This document shows, piece after piece, positions 1 through 9,097 of a stretch of 17,448 nt of DNA; within the stretch, counting starts at the first letter, position 1, and each line of letters starts with the position of its first letter. Position numbers and translations under genes: made by a program. The DNA is from Asterionellopsis glacialis (lineage: Eukaryota; Bacillariophyta; Plagiogrammaphyceae; Rhaphoneidales; Asterionellopsidaceae). The stretch covers positions 21,232 through 38,679 of the forward strand of contig WKLE02001073.1 of the NCBI GenBank assembly GCA_014885115.2. Reading direction: 5' to 3'. The notes beneath the pieces were generated by a model, which did not search any database, was not told where the DNA came from, and saw only the letters and a list, made by a program, of their open reading frames with translations.

Positions 1-1695
1 GTAGCCCAATCTGCAAATAAGGTACTGTATCTTACATACGATAAGTGGTGAGTTCGCTTACAGGTAGCGGACGAGAGAGCATGGATACAGGTACAAACTT
101 TTATGCCTCTCCAGAAGAATTCTGGTCTTACCTGGCACTTTAAAATTTTCCACGAGTAATTTGCCTGGTAGGACATACCAGGTACGTACCAGGTAATGCC
201 GCACGAACTCGTACCGTAATCTGGATCAAAGATACTATTTTTCTCGGAGAAACTTTGATCGGAAAATTTATTCTCCGCTACCGAATCCGTTATTTGTACC
301 ATTATAACTACCGTTGGTACTCATTCATGTAACAACATACGTACTGAAACAGTTTATTTTATTTCGAGCCAGTGGAACAAGATCTGAGACTTCAACGTGT
401 TTTCAATCTTCAACTTCAATGAACTTCCCTTATGCCAGTCAATAAGATCCAAGATAATGTCAATCGGAAATGATATTAAATAGGGATACGACTTCCGCGC
501 AAGCATGTGCTCCACCTGCTGCCCATCAGTAGCGTCAGTCTCGTTCCCTATTACATAAAAAATGGAATATTACTGAGAATGTACAGTATGTTAAATCGTT
601 CGACTAGGTCTATCGGGTTACCTCGTCACGATTGTGAGAATTATCATTACATAAATTTTTTATTATAGGGGTTATTGTTCGGTCCCATCTGATACAAATT
701 AACTCGATAATTTCTTCTGTTTGATATAAAATAATGAATGTAGATCGGATTCTTCAAGCGGTTAATCTTCAATCGATGAATAATCACTAAATATTGTTGA
801 TGCACCATTCAATTTTTCATGATCAATCTACTGGCCGGCGTACATATTTTAGTACAGTACAGTACTTTTAGAACAAGCATCATTGTTTCTTAAGAGTATT
901 TATGCCCAAAGTAAATTCTTTTGTTCTCTGGTGTTATATCGAATTTTAGATGTACTATGAATATATGTTTCAATTGAAACAAACACAGAATGCCGAATCA
1001 TAACATATATGTATGTTCACCTTGAAGTCATTCGACAGAAAATAGAACCTTTCCATAATTATATTATTTCTTCCGAACATGGAAATATCTTAGTATAGAG
1101 TAGGAGTGCTGCACTGGTATTCTCCATACTAACATTACACCGTATGATTGTACTCAAATTTGGTTTAGATTGTATTTTCTGAAGAAATCATAATCGGCAA
1201 ATATATTTGTTCAATTATACCGGTGGCATAGATGAATTATCGTGGTGGGGGTTCTAAGCTTTCGGACTTAGTCTTATTTTTACCTACACCTTTTGGCTAC
1301 TGTTTACCTGTGTATGTCTGTTCCCCAAAGCGAATGCACACAACTACCATAGTAGTGCTCTTGTGAGGTCCGGTACGTTAATTACATGACATCTGTCAAC
1401 CATCTCAATTTTGTCCGATGGTATGGTACCAGAGGTACAGTAATTTTGTATCGGTCAGCTTGTACCCAGTTAGACTACTTGGTATTCTTACGACTACACT
1501 GCCTAACCAGAAAACCTACCTCAGAGCTGCAAAGAGTTTTTTGTTTCCCAATAATACTCTCTGGGCACCCGGTGAAAAACACCAACAAACTCTGAGTCTT
1601 ACAGAACTCTCTCGCAATTTTTTTGGTATTTTGAGATAAAAAAGAAACCTCCGAACTCCACACTGCATTGCTCTGTGTCTCGCACACATGCAAAG
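1..1695. other. AT-rich spacer upstream of the HSF-type gene
   Basis: I find no convincing gene here. All open frames are short, have no recognisable domain and overlap one another. The DNA is AT-rich with many short runs of TA and GTAC, including AGTACAGTACAGTAC near 851-865. Two exact copies of the palindrome TACCAGGTA lie at 176-184 and 187-195. The last few hundred bases should hold the promoter and 5' UTR of the gene starting at 1696, but I cannot point to a clear core-promoter element. Confidence 0.6.
176..195. repeat. Paired copies of the palindrome TACCAGGTA
   Basis: Two exact copies of TACCAGGTA occur at 176-184 and 187-195, separated by CG, so together they read as one larger near-palindrome centred on CG. 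They belong to a family of at least 11 exact copies in this window, counting TACCTGGTA as the same site on the other strand. A degenerate half, GCCTGGTAGG, sits just upstream at 163-172. Confidence 0.7.
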
Positions 1696-3659
1696 ATGAA
1701 GGACTCAACTAAAACACCCGCTGCTAAAAAGAACCATTTCCCAGGTTTTAAACTCTCTGGTTCTAATGAAGGGACGAATACATGCAAGATTAACGCAAAT
1801 AAATTTCCCATGAAGGTGAGTTGAGGGACTTCACAAGTTTGAAAAGAATTCTTTTCCCCTCTATATCCAGATACTTGTTTGAAACAATCAAACCCTAACA
1901 TAGTCTGCATCTCCTCATTACCTATACCCCATTCAAACTCTTCCTAACTGATGATGATCATCAACAGTTGATGCAGCTTTTATCATCACCCCAAGCAGAG
2001 AGTTACAAGCACATTATAACATGGTTACCTGATGGGAAGAGTTTCAAGGTATTGAAACCCAAAGAATTTAGTGCCAAGGTATTGCATGATTCTAAGCCTT
2101 TCAAGACATTCCGTCGTCAAGCGTGTAGGTGGGGATTCCGCACAAAAAGCTGTACTATTTATGGATCTTCTGATATTGATGATTATTATGACGAGGCAAC
2201 AACCTTTACGCACAAACATGGGTTGTTTCAGAAGGGGCGGTATGATTTGTTGGATAGTATGAAAACTACTGAACCACCTTGCAAGCAAAAACAAAAAGCT
2301 GAAAAGGTTGCTGCACAAGCCTTGGAAGCACTTGCTCAAGCCTCTATCAAAAATGGAGGCAGTACATCTAAGAAACAGCTTGTAGATATTATCCCATCTG
2401 TATCTGAGTCTCGTTCTCCAGCTCTTCCTCCAACACGCCTTCCAGGCTTACCAAGCAGCCATACGCCCAAGTTCCCAAGTTCTTCTTCAAGTACTCCAAC
2501 CCCACGCATGCCTGTAATCCATCCTGGTCCTTCTAAAATCACAGGGGGTGGTGCTACTGGCACTGGTCCTTCCGCATTGGGTCAATCAACTGGTGTCCCA
2601 GGAGGATTTGAAGATCAAATGACTTTAAAATCTATAATTGGTCAACAGATGGCAATGCAGCGCCGTGCTAAGCGTGGTATTCTTGATAGTGAGTTACCTC
2701 CTACTACAGCTGCTGAAATGTTACATTATCAACGCAAACAATTATGGGGAAATCTTACATCTGCGGACACCACTTGTGCTGCCATTGCTGCTTCGGACGC
2801 AGTGATCCCTCCCGAAGCAATAAAAGTGCATGCCGCTGCAAGAAAAGCTTTGATGATGAATCGTGGTAACAACTCATCTATAGGATTGTCTCCACGACCA
2901 GCATCAAATGAAGAACAAGAACTTGTCCAAATGAGGAAAGAAATCTCCGAATTAAAAAAGAAATTGGAAGACGCCATCCACGAAAAAGATGTGCTATTGA
3001 AGCAGCGTGATTTATTTATACGTGATTCCACTCAGGCCAACACGTTAAAAGATAATAGGTTGGAAAATCAATATAATGAAATCTCAAAACTCAAATCTGA
3101 TATTATAGATCTGAAGCTTGAGTTACAAAGTGATTCTAACCATTATTCGAAATTACAAGAAGCCAAGAAAAATCTTGCCAAGGTTACAAAGGAACGTGAC
3201 TTTTTGGTCCAAAGGAGTGTAAATGCATTAGACTCATCTGATGCTGCTGTGCAAGTTTTACGGACACAACTTGGAATGTCACAAAGTAAGCTAGAAGAAA
3301 TATCTAAGGAGGCAGGATATTATAAACGGTTGTATGGCGATTCTGTTTCAGAAAGTGTTAAGATGAAATTATGCTTTGAAAATGCTTCGAAAGAAGCCGA
3401 TCAGTATAAACGTATGTATGAAGACTTGGTATCTCAAGCTGCTCTCGGATCTAGTGGAGCTGGAGCTAAAATGCCCCTCGCACTATCTGATATGCATCGA
3501 CCTGGAAGACTTCCTAATCTTAATGTACCTCCTCATCCTCGCTCTCGAGAACCAGTACCTTCTGTAACTTCGTCATCTATACCGGGTACTATTGCTGGGA
3601 ATCCTCTTAGAGGAAATACGAATGCAACACGTGCCTTGTTGAATTTGAGCTTTCGGTAA
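1696..3659 (+). CDS. HSF: Heat shock factor (HSF)-type DNA-binding protein, two exons
   Basis: Predicted nuclear transcription factor of 603 residues. Exon 1 is 1696-1815 (40 codons) and exon 2 is 1968-3659, joined in phase 0. The join restores an HSF start, NKFPMK followed by LMQLL; without exon 1 the domain lacks its first helix. The upstream ATG at 1688 meets a stop after three codons, so 1696 is the likely start. The DNA-binding domain covers about residues 31-137: an ITWLPDGKSF strand, a recognition helix TFRRQACRWGF (87-97), and the closing FQKGRYDLL (127-135). A Pro/Ser/Thr-rich linker follows, then a coiled coil from about 354 to 530 containing two copies of an SKEAxxYKRxY motif 28 residues apart. 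Family members bind GAA-type repeats as oligomers. The helix differs from the usual RQLNxYGF, so target specificity is uncertain. The family call is firm; the exact biological role is not. Confidence 0.85.
1816..1967 (+). other. Intron 1 of the HSF-type gene (152 nt)
   Basis: The donor is GTGAGT at 1816 and the acceptor is CATCAACAG ending at 1967. A CTAAC branch-point candidate lies at 1945-1949, about 20 bases before the acceptor. Removing it joins exon 1 to exon 2 in phase 0 and rebuilds the N-terminal helix of the HSF domain, which is strong support for the junction. Confidence 0.8.
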
Positions 3660-3970
3660 GGAGAGAAAGATTGAAAGAAGGCGACAGTGGATGAGAAGGA
3701 ATAGCTGAGATCAATGGGTCATGTAATGTGTATTCTATGTTTCTACCTTAAAAGTTTTTAAAAGTTAAAGCTCTGTTACATATTTATTCCTACAAGGTTT
3801 TCACATGTATATGATGTAGATGTGATGGGTGCCCGTCGTAGAGTACACCCTCTAAGTGAAATTCTTGTTCATACATTGTGTCAATGCCTTGGTTAAAGAA
3901 ATTTCCAAGTATTATTCTTGTCATGGGACAAGATGCCATAAAATCACAACATCATGATGTACTCGTATTG

Positions 3971-4071
3971 AAGAAAGAATCCTATCTTGTTGCACGACTA
4001 AACCTTCTCGTGATGTGCGTCAAGAAAGAATCCTATGCCCCAAAGTAGCTTGTTCGACGACTAAACCTTCT
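3971..4071. repeat. Imperfect direct duplication, two units
   Basis: AAGAAAGAATCCTAT occurs at 3971-3985 and again at 4022-4036. A second block, CTTGTT followed by CGACTAAACCTTCT, occurs at 3986-4008 and 4049-4071, with two mismatches over 23 bases. In the second unit the blocks are separated by a 12-base insert (4037-4048). The pattern fits a local duplication followed by an insertion in one copy, or a deletion in the other. Confidence 0.85.
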
Positions 4072-4281
4072 GGCCTTCATAAAATTAATTTTGCGGTGAA
4101 GATAAGTTCGTAAGAAACACAAACCACAAACCACCAGGCAGCAACAATATAGCCATTAGGTCTAAAATAATAAAATTTAAGTGCCGATGGATTGTTTTGA
4201 TCGAGAAATTTGTTTTGAGAAATTCATTAAGAGCGTAGAATAGGACTGAACGTGCATGGCTCAATCTCAAAATCTCTAGCA

Positions 4282-4319
4282 AGAGTCCAGTTCTGTGCCG
4301 GTGAAATAGTCTGGACTCT
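4282..4319. other. Stem-loop candidate, 9-bp perfect stem
   Basis: AGAGTCCAG (4282-4290) is the exact reverse complement of CTGGACTCT (4311-4319), with a 20-base loop. The outer segments GCAAGA (4279-4284) and TCTTGC (4328-4333) can pair in an alternative fold. It lies in the 3' flank of the minus-strand Npl4-like gene's neighbourhood. Its function is unknown. Confidence 0.5.
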
Positions 4320-4641
4320 AGTTCTGGTCTTGCTGCTATCTCTTTCGCATGTGAAAACGTGCTTTGCAACCGTTCAATTTCAAAGAGTTACCCCGTAAGG
4401 CATCGCTTCATGCACGAGAAAGGTAAATCGCAACTCTCCGTTTTGCCTGGACAAAGTTACAAGTCATTTTCGGCGTAGCTTTAAACCGCAGACATCTATA
4501 AAAATGGTTCGGATTTTCTTGTTCAAATAGATATCTTCGAAAGACACTTTTTGGCAACGCCACAAAATATTCTAGTATTAATGCTTAGCTATGAATGTAT
4601 TCAAATAGTGGCTTTGTATCACTACATCCTGTCATTTTTAA

Positions 4642-6225
4642 TTACCCACCCAATACACTCTTGAGGAGCAAAATTCGTTTTTCATCCATAAATGTCCCAC
4701 GTCGTTGTCCACGTGCCCATTTTTTCACAAGGCGACAAATTTCACTCATATCTGTAGGTGGTATCATAGAGTCAAGTCCCACCAAAACATTATAATCTGA
4801 CAAAATCTCAAAAAGATTATTTGATGTTTTTGTGGGATCATATTTATTCAGGGCACCCAACAACTTTTTCTTTGTCTTGATCGTTAAGGTTCCATTCTTT
4901 TTTAGAGGATTTACCTTTTTGATACCAGCATACATCCCCTCATGAGTTAACATGGCAGTATTTACTAAACATAATACTGAATCCAACTTTTTAGTTTGCT
5001 TGCTATCTACTATGATGGGAATCTTTGTCGACACATGTCGATCAATTTCATCACCAAGTATATTTTCAGCCACCATCTGTACACTAACATCACTTAACTG
5101 GAATGCTTCGGTAGCACCCGATGTGGCATCCATAGCCAATGTCACAAATTTTTTTCCCTCTATACGGTCTTTGGCATTTTTCATTTTGGAAATTTGAAGT
5201 GATGCACCTGTTTTAACATCTGGTCCCCATACAGGTAGAGCACCATTATCATCACCACTTTTCTTTTCATCATGCCGAGGTTGATCATACGTAAAGATCC
5301 ATCCCACAGGTTCTAATCCCAATTGTGATGCTAAGTTTAATACACGTTTCATGGTAGGACTTTTATCACTCCATTTCATTAATTCCTTACAATCATAAGT
5401 GGATGTTGGTGTTTGAGGTGGTTCATACAGGGCATGAACTTTAATAACATTGCAATAATCTCGATCAGATGGCGAAGATGATAATGATGTCCGTACTTTG
5501 ACAGGTTTAGTATCAACACGTTCGCGGTTCATAGTCCCAAATAACAAGGCGGCACGATTTTGTACAGAGGTTGTTGCCTTTTCACCCTTTTTGTTGGGTT
5601 TCTTAATCACAAGACAATTAGATTGGAATCGTTCAGCTGATGAAGCACACATGTACACACGTTTGATTGGACCCTCAGGTTGCGGTTCAACTACATGAAA
5701 TGATGATTGCATTCGTGCTATGTCACCATAAGACATACCACCACTTCCACTACGTCGTGCCTTCGTCTTGAGTAAGGCAGATTTGTAATCTTTTGCCAAA
5801 TCTGGAAAAGGATCAAAACGATCATCGTCTTTCATAGTAAGAAGTTGCTCTTCTTTTTCTTTTTTCAATTGTTCCTTATCTACAGGTGGAGGAACAACTG
5901 TTATGAGAGAGCCGTGCTTGATCCCTAATGATGATAATGTTTGACTCGTATCCTTGACATTTTTTGTTCCAACACGAAGTGATGAGCCTTTTGCTTTACT
6001 AGTGTTTGATTTTGTTGTTTCTTCACCTTCCACAGAAGACAATACTTGTTTCAATGTCATGGTATCTTCTGCACCTTTCGGAATGGATAGTTTTTCCATA
6101 GAACCATCTCCAAGACGAACACGTACAATCATAGATCCAGCTCCATTCACAGATGAAGCCAACGTGACTTGTAGCAATAGAATGCTACTGCTGCATACTC
6201 CCAGAAGAAACTTTAGAATTCTCAT
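4642..6225 (-). CDS. NPL4: Npl4-like Cdc48 cofactor with N-terminal leader (probable SELMA sNpl4)
   Basis: A 527-residue protein of the Npl4 family, which partners Ufd1 to deliver ubiquitinated substrates to the Cdc48/p97 ATPase. A UBX-like (ubiquitin-fold) domain spans about 31-112. A DPFPDLAKDY segment follows at 138-147, then an inactive MPN-type domain with ALYEPPQ (265-271), VGWIFT (307-312) and AFQLSD (374-379), all family hallmarks. No intron is needed. The start has AACCAAA before the ATG. Residues 1-27 form a signal-peptide-like leader with a hydrophobic core LLGVCSSSILLLQVTLA and no aromatic residue after the likely cleavage site. In diatoms that leader type points to the periplastidal compartment, where SELMA works. 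The usual Npl4 zinc-finger CxxC pairs are absent. Family call strong; periplastidal location inferred; an ER-anchored host Npl4 is the alternative. Confidence 0.8.
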   Translation of the reverse strand: MRILKFLLGVCSSSILLLQVTLASSVNGAGSMIVRVRLGDGSMEKLSIPKGAEDTMTLKQVLSSVEGEETTKSNTSKAKGSSLRVGTKNVKDTSQTLSSLGIKHGSLITVVPPPVDKEQLKKEKEEQLLTMKDDDRFDPFPDLAKDYKSALLKTKARRSGSGGMSYGDIARMQSSFHVVEPQPEGPIKRVYMCASSAERFQSNCLVIKKPNKKGEKATTSVQNRAALLFGTMNRERVDTKPVKVRTSLSSSPSDRDYCNVIKVHALYEPPQTPTSTYDCKELMKWSDKSPTMKRVLNLASQLGLEPVGWIFTYDQPRHDEKKSGDDNGALPVWGPDVKTGASLQISKMKNAKDRIEGKKFVTLAMDATSGATEAFQLSDVSVQMVAENILGDEIDRHVSTKIPIIVDSKQTKKLDSVLCLVNTAMLTHEGMYAGIKKVNPLKKNGTLTIKTKKKLLGALNKYDPTKTSNNLFEILSDYNVLVGLDSMIPPTDMSEICRLVKKWARGQRRGTFMDEKRILLLKSVLGG

Positions 6226-6958
6226 TTTGGTTCTTTACTTCTCTAAAATAAAAGTTCAACCCAGAAGTAGTTAATCTACGTATCTTTCTCTGGATTATGT
6301 TCTGTCTCTCTGTCTCTTTGAAGACTTTGCTTGAAGGCTAGCGATGGGTGCTCAAACGATTCTCCCTTTCAATGATGGTTCGTTTGATGATTCTTGCTTC
6401 GAAAGACGGTATGTTTGTGCAAGATCTTTTGAAAAAGTGACAGCTGACAGACAATACATGTGCTGTGTAGATCTAAAAAAAGATATTTTCCACGTGTCGT
6501 ACGGACAGAGATACAACTCCTCATCAACCTTCTCACTGAAGCACTTATTTACTGTAAACGTTATGATCAGGAGTGTTACCCCCCAAAATTCCAGCCGCCC
6601 GTGCCCAAGTCCCTGCTAAAACTTTATTAGAAAAACACTCAAGAGACAACATAAGAATAGAAAAAACTTCAAACTTTCGCAACACAACGTCCAAGACAAT
6701 CGCACACCTTCTATGATTCAGGCCTCTAAGATGCTCTGGATGGATCGCGTTACAACAATGAATCTAAAAACGAATTTCGAATTTGAGTTTTTATGAATAC
6801 TCACATGTTTAAGATTTTAATTTTTGATTAGTCATTATGGAGTTGTCGTAGACTGGAAGAAACTCCAAAACTATGGACCCGTATTATGCATCAATCCTTC
6901 ACCAATAGTGATTGTCAACTAATGAGACGACAGAGCATGCACCGTTTCGTTACATTTC
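6226..6958. other. Spacer: promoter of the Npl4-like gene and 3' flank of the next gene
   Basis: Both flanking genes run on the minus strand. The right-hand part is therefore the 3' flank of the gene at 6959-7870, and the left-hand part is the upstream region of the Npl4-like gene. A TCTCTCTGTCTCTTTG tract lies near 6306-6321 (purine-rich on the gene's own strand). An open frame at 6344-6619 has no recognisable domain and I do not call it a gene. Confidence 0.55.
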
Positions 6959-7870
6959 TTAGTCTTTTAAAATTGGAAATTCAAAATCCTTCCAATCTTT
7001 GGTAAACCAGAACCACATGGATGGAGTTCGGAAGAATTCTTTGAGTGTAAATCGTGGCGAACTAATAAAGGGGAACAATTCTTCCGCAATGATGTCCTTG
7101 TCGTAGGGTTCATCCCGTTTGATACGCCAGTATTCACTTAAGAAATGCACTTGCCGTAATCCAACCACTACATCTAATGGAGGTGGAAGTAATGCCCACC
7201 ATGTGTGTAAAGGTTCTTCACCAATACCAGAATCTTTCTCGGTACATAGTTCATTTACACGACGGTACAAATTGACTTGTCCTAGCAATATCCACAAGGC
7301 TGCTGAATCAACAATTAAATCACCAGGCGGGATGTGTAATAATTTCAATGGAAACCCAATGATAACACCATATACAAATGGAAATAATGTCCCATACCCA
7401 CCGCACCCGGTAACACGTCCTTCTTCTTGTAATTCATATTGAAATAATTCTTCTTCTACACTAAATTTGTAATACCCATACCAACCCAAGGCTGTTGGGA
7501 CAGACCCCAATATGGTTAACCATACAGGGCGAGAAATACCTGGTATTTCCGGTGGTGCTGTTAATTTGGAGAATGGATCTGATCCTGCAGTACCTGCTGG
7601 TCGAATTTCAACATAATCTTTGACTGGTTGAATCACAAGTTGTTTCCAAAATTCATTTGTACCATAACAAAAATCAGAAATCAGTTCATCTGTTGTTTTT
7701 TTCGAAGTCGGTGATGATGTTGACGTCGATTCTTCGTAAAGTTGAGTTTTGGACACTCTGGATGTCACAAAAGTTCTTTTTGTTGTTGACGGTGTAAAGG
7801 CAAATGCCACACTACCAAAAACAGACATCCAAAGAGCACACAACGGTACTTGCAATCGCTGTAGAGTCAT
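6959..7870 (-). CDS. Plastid-targeted multi-pass membrane protein, function unknown
   Basis: A 303-residue protein I do not recognise. The N-terminus is a textbook bipartite plastid leader: a signal peptide (about 1-24) ending VAFA, then Phe25 as the first residue of a Ser/Thr/Lys/Arg-rich transit peptide (TPSTTKRTFVTSRVSKT). That AF-type junction is the known stromal/thylakoid import signal of diatom-type plastids. The mature part has three probable membrane segments: about 115-133 (after SRPVW), 158-176 (Gly- and Phe-rich, starting GYGTLFPF) and 183-200. A Trp/Pro-rich stretch HTWWALLPPP (222-231) and an aromatic tail SMWFWFTKDW (284-293) follow. The plastid location is well supported and multi-pass topology is likely. 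It is encoded on the same strand as the Npl4-like gene but 733 bases away, so I assume separate transcription. Confidence 0.8.
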   Translation of the reverse strand: MTLQRLQVPLCALWMSVFGSVAFAFTPSTTKRTFVTSRVSKTQLYEESTSTSSPTSKKTTDELISDFCYGTNEFWKQLVIQPVKDYVEIRPAGTAGSDPFSKLTAPPEIPGISRPVWLTILGSVPTALGWYGYYKFSVEEELFQYELQEEGRVTGCGGYGTLFPFVYGVIIGFPLKLLHIPPGDLIVDSAALWILLGQVNLYRRVNELCTEKDSGIGEEPLHTWWALLPPPLDVVVGLRQVHFLSEYWRIKRDEPYDKDIIAEELFPFISSPRFTLKEFFRTPSMWFWFTKDWKDFEFPILKD

Positions 7871-9097
7871 TTTTTGTTTCGTTCCTTGTTTGAGTCGTTT
7901 CGAAGTGAACTTGCAATCTACTCTTCTGGTGTATCTATGATAGCATCGTCGCAGTTTTTGTTACTGCGATTACATTCATCTCCTTGACTAAAAACCATAA
8001 ATTTCGCTGACTCTCCCTCGTCAACTCGTTACTCGTCAAGGATAAAGTTCTTCTGCATTTTCTGTTTCGCATGTGCGTTGTACAGACAGTACCAGGTAGG
8101 TCCTCTCTCTTAGGTCCTATACGTACTTTTTTGTGTCGCCCTCGAACACCTCGAGTCAGTCCAGGGGTAACTCAAGTAGTTTTACTACCTGGAACTACGT
8201 TAGCAATTACAGGGAGTGATAGTTGGTATGTACTTACGGTAGGCAGGATCAATGACCTAGTCATGTGTTAGAGCGAGCTAGCGATGTCTGTCATAAACAA
8301 AAAATCAGCGTAAGCGGGGTCGGGATCAGGCGCGGTCGTGATGGCGGGATGTCTTCAAAAAGGAACTTTCTCGACAAATTCGTTGAAAACAGGACAGTTA
8401 TGAGATCCGTTAAGTATGACGTGACTGGCTCGACTGTGAATCAAGTTCAGCCAATCATAGTTCAATGAATTGGGACTAAACAAATTTTCGTAGACAGCCC
8501 GCCAGGAATAGTGCCAGGCCATCTCGTTTTGGATTGACCGTTGTTGTTTTGTCCAGCGCTCGCTGACAATCAGGCTCGCTTCGAGTAGATTTCTCTCTAT
8601 GGTAAGTAATATTTAGACCCTTATTATGATGTGAATCTACACAGAAAAAAATGTGAGCCGGCATGCCAAAACGCTTGACAGGAATTTGACGAAGGAACAG
8701 ATAGACTAGCTCTAGTGCATCACAGTAAATTGGAACACAAACCTGGTTCAGAACCTTTTTCTAACAAGACTCACTCTATACAACAACAAGATATTGTTGT
8801 TTGTCAACTTCTTTTAGAAAACGCAAGCACACAGTTAGCCCTTCACATCGAACGCCAAGGTAGAAACACGAATAAACAGATTGTGAAAACCGCACATCCA
8901 TTGAATCACAGTCATTCAAGATTGAGATTCTTCTGCGAAAACGATCGATTTTGAATCTTGATCCCATATATAACTCAACTCTACAAGGAGTTTATTGCAA
9001 CGTTGACCAATAATTCAAGGACCCCGATATACGTGCACGATCTCTCTCTTTCTCTTTCTCTCTAGCAGTCCCACATCAACAAGAAAAACACAAAAAA
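7871..9097. other. Divergent spacer between two gene starts
   Basis: The genes on either side start outward from this 1.2-kb spacer, so it holds both upstream regions. No coding region is supported. One palindrome copy, TACCAGGTA, lies at 8090-8098. CCAGG at 8161-8165 and TACCTGG at 8186-8192 can pair weakly around a GTAGT/ACTAC hairpin. A pyrimidine tract lies just before the right-hand gene (9041-9063). Confidence 0.6.
9041..9063 (+). promoter_or_regulatory. Pyrimidine (CT) tract 35 bases before the PDZ gene start
   Basis: Twenty-three uninterrupted T/C bases end in CTCTCT and are followed directly by AG. The tract may be part of the 5' UTR or core promoter of the gene at 9098. It also has the form of a splice acceptor, which would mean a 5' UTR intron; a GTAAGT donor candidate is present at 8602. 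Confidence 0.45.

Larger units (their letters stand above)
3660..4641. other. Convergent spacer between the HSF-type and Npl4-like genes
   Basis: This spacer holds the 3' ends of two genes that face each other. No credible coding region is present; a 94-codon frame on the minus strand (4085-4369) has no recognisable domain. The spacer carries an imperfect duplicated block (3971-4071) and a stem-loop candidate (4282-4319), each listed separately. Confidence 0.6.

Noticed and set aside
1599..1910. Minus-strand 103-codon open frame
   Set aside because: It overlaps exon 1 and the intron of the HSF-type gene, whose plus-strand reading completes a known domain.
4085..4369. Minus-strand 94-codon open frame
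   Set aside because: It lies in the convergent spacer, has no domain, and overlaps the stem-loop candidate.
6344..6619. Plus-strand 91-codon open frame diverging from the Npl4-like gene
   Set aside because: It has no recognisable domain and no leader, and it lies where the Npl4-like promoter should be. Transcript data would be needed to call it.
8783..8800. Short inverted repeat ACAACA...TGTTGT
   Set aside because: Arms of six to seven bases in a CAA/TTG-rich stretch are expected from low complexity alone.
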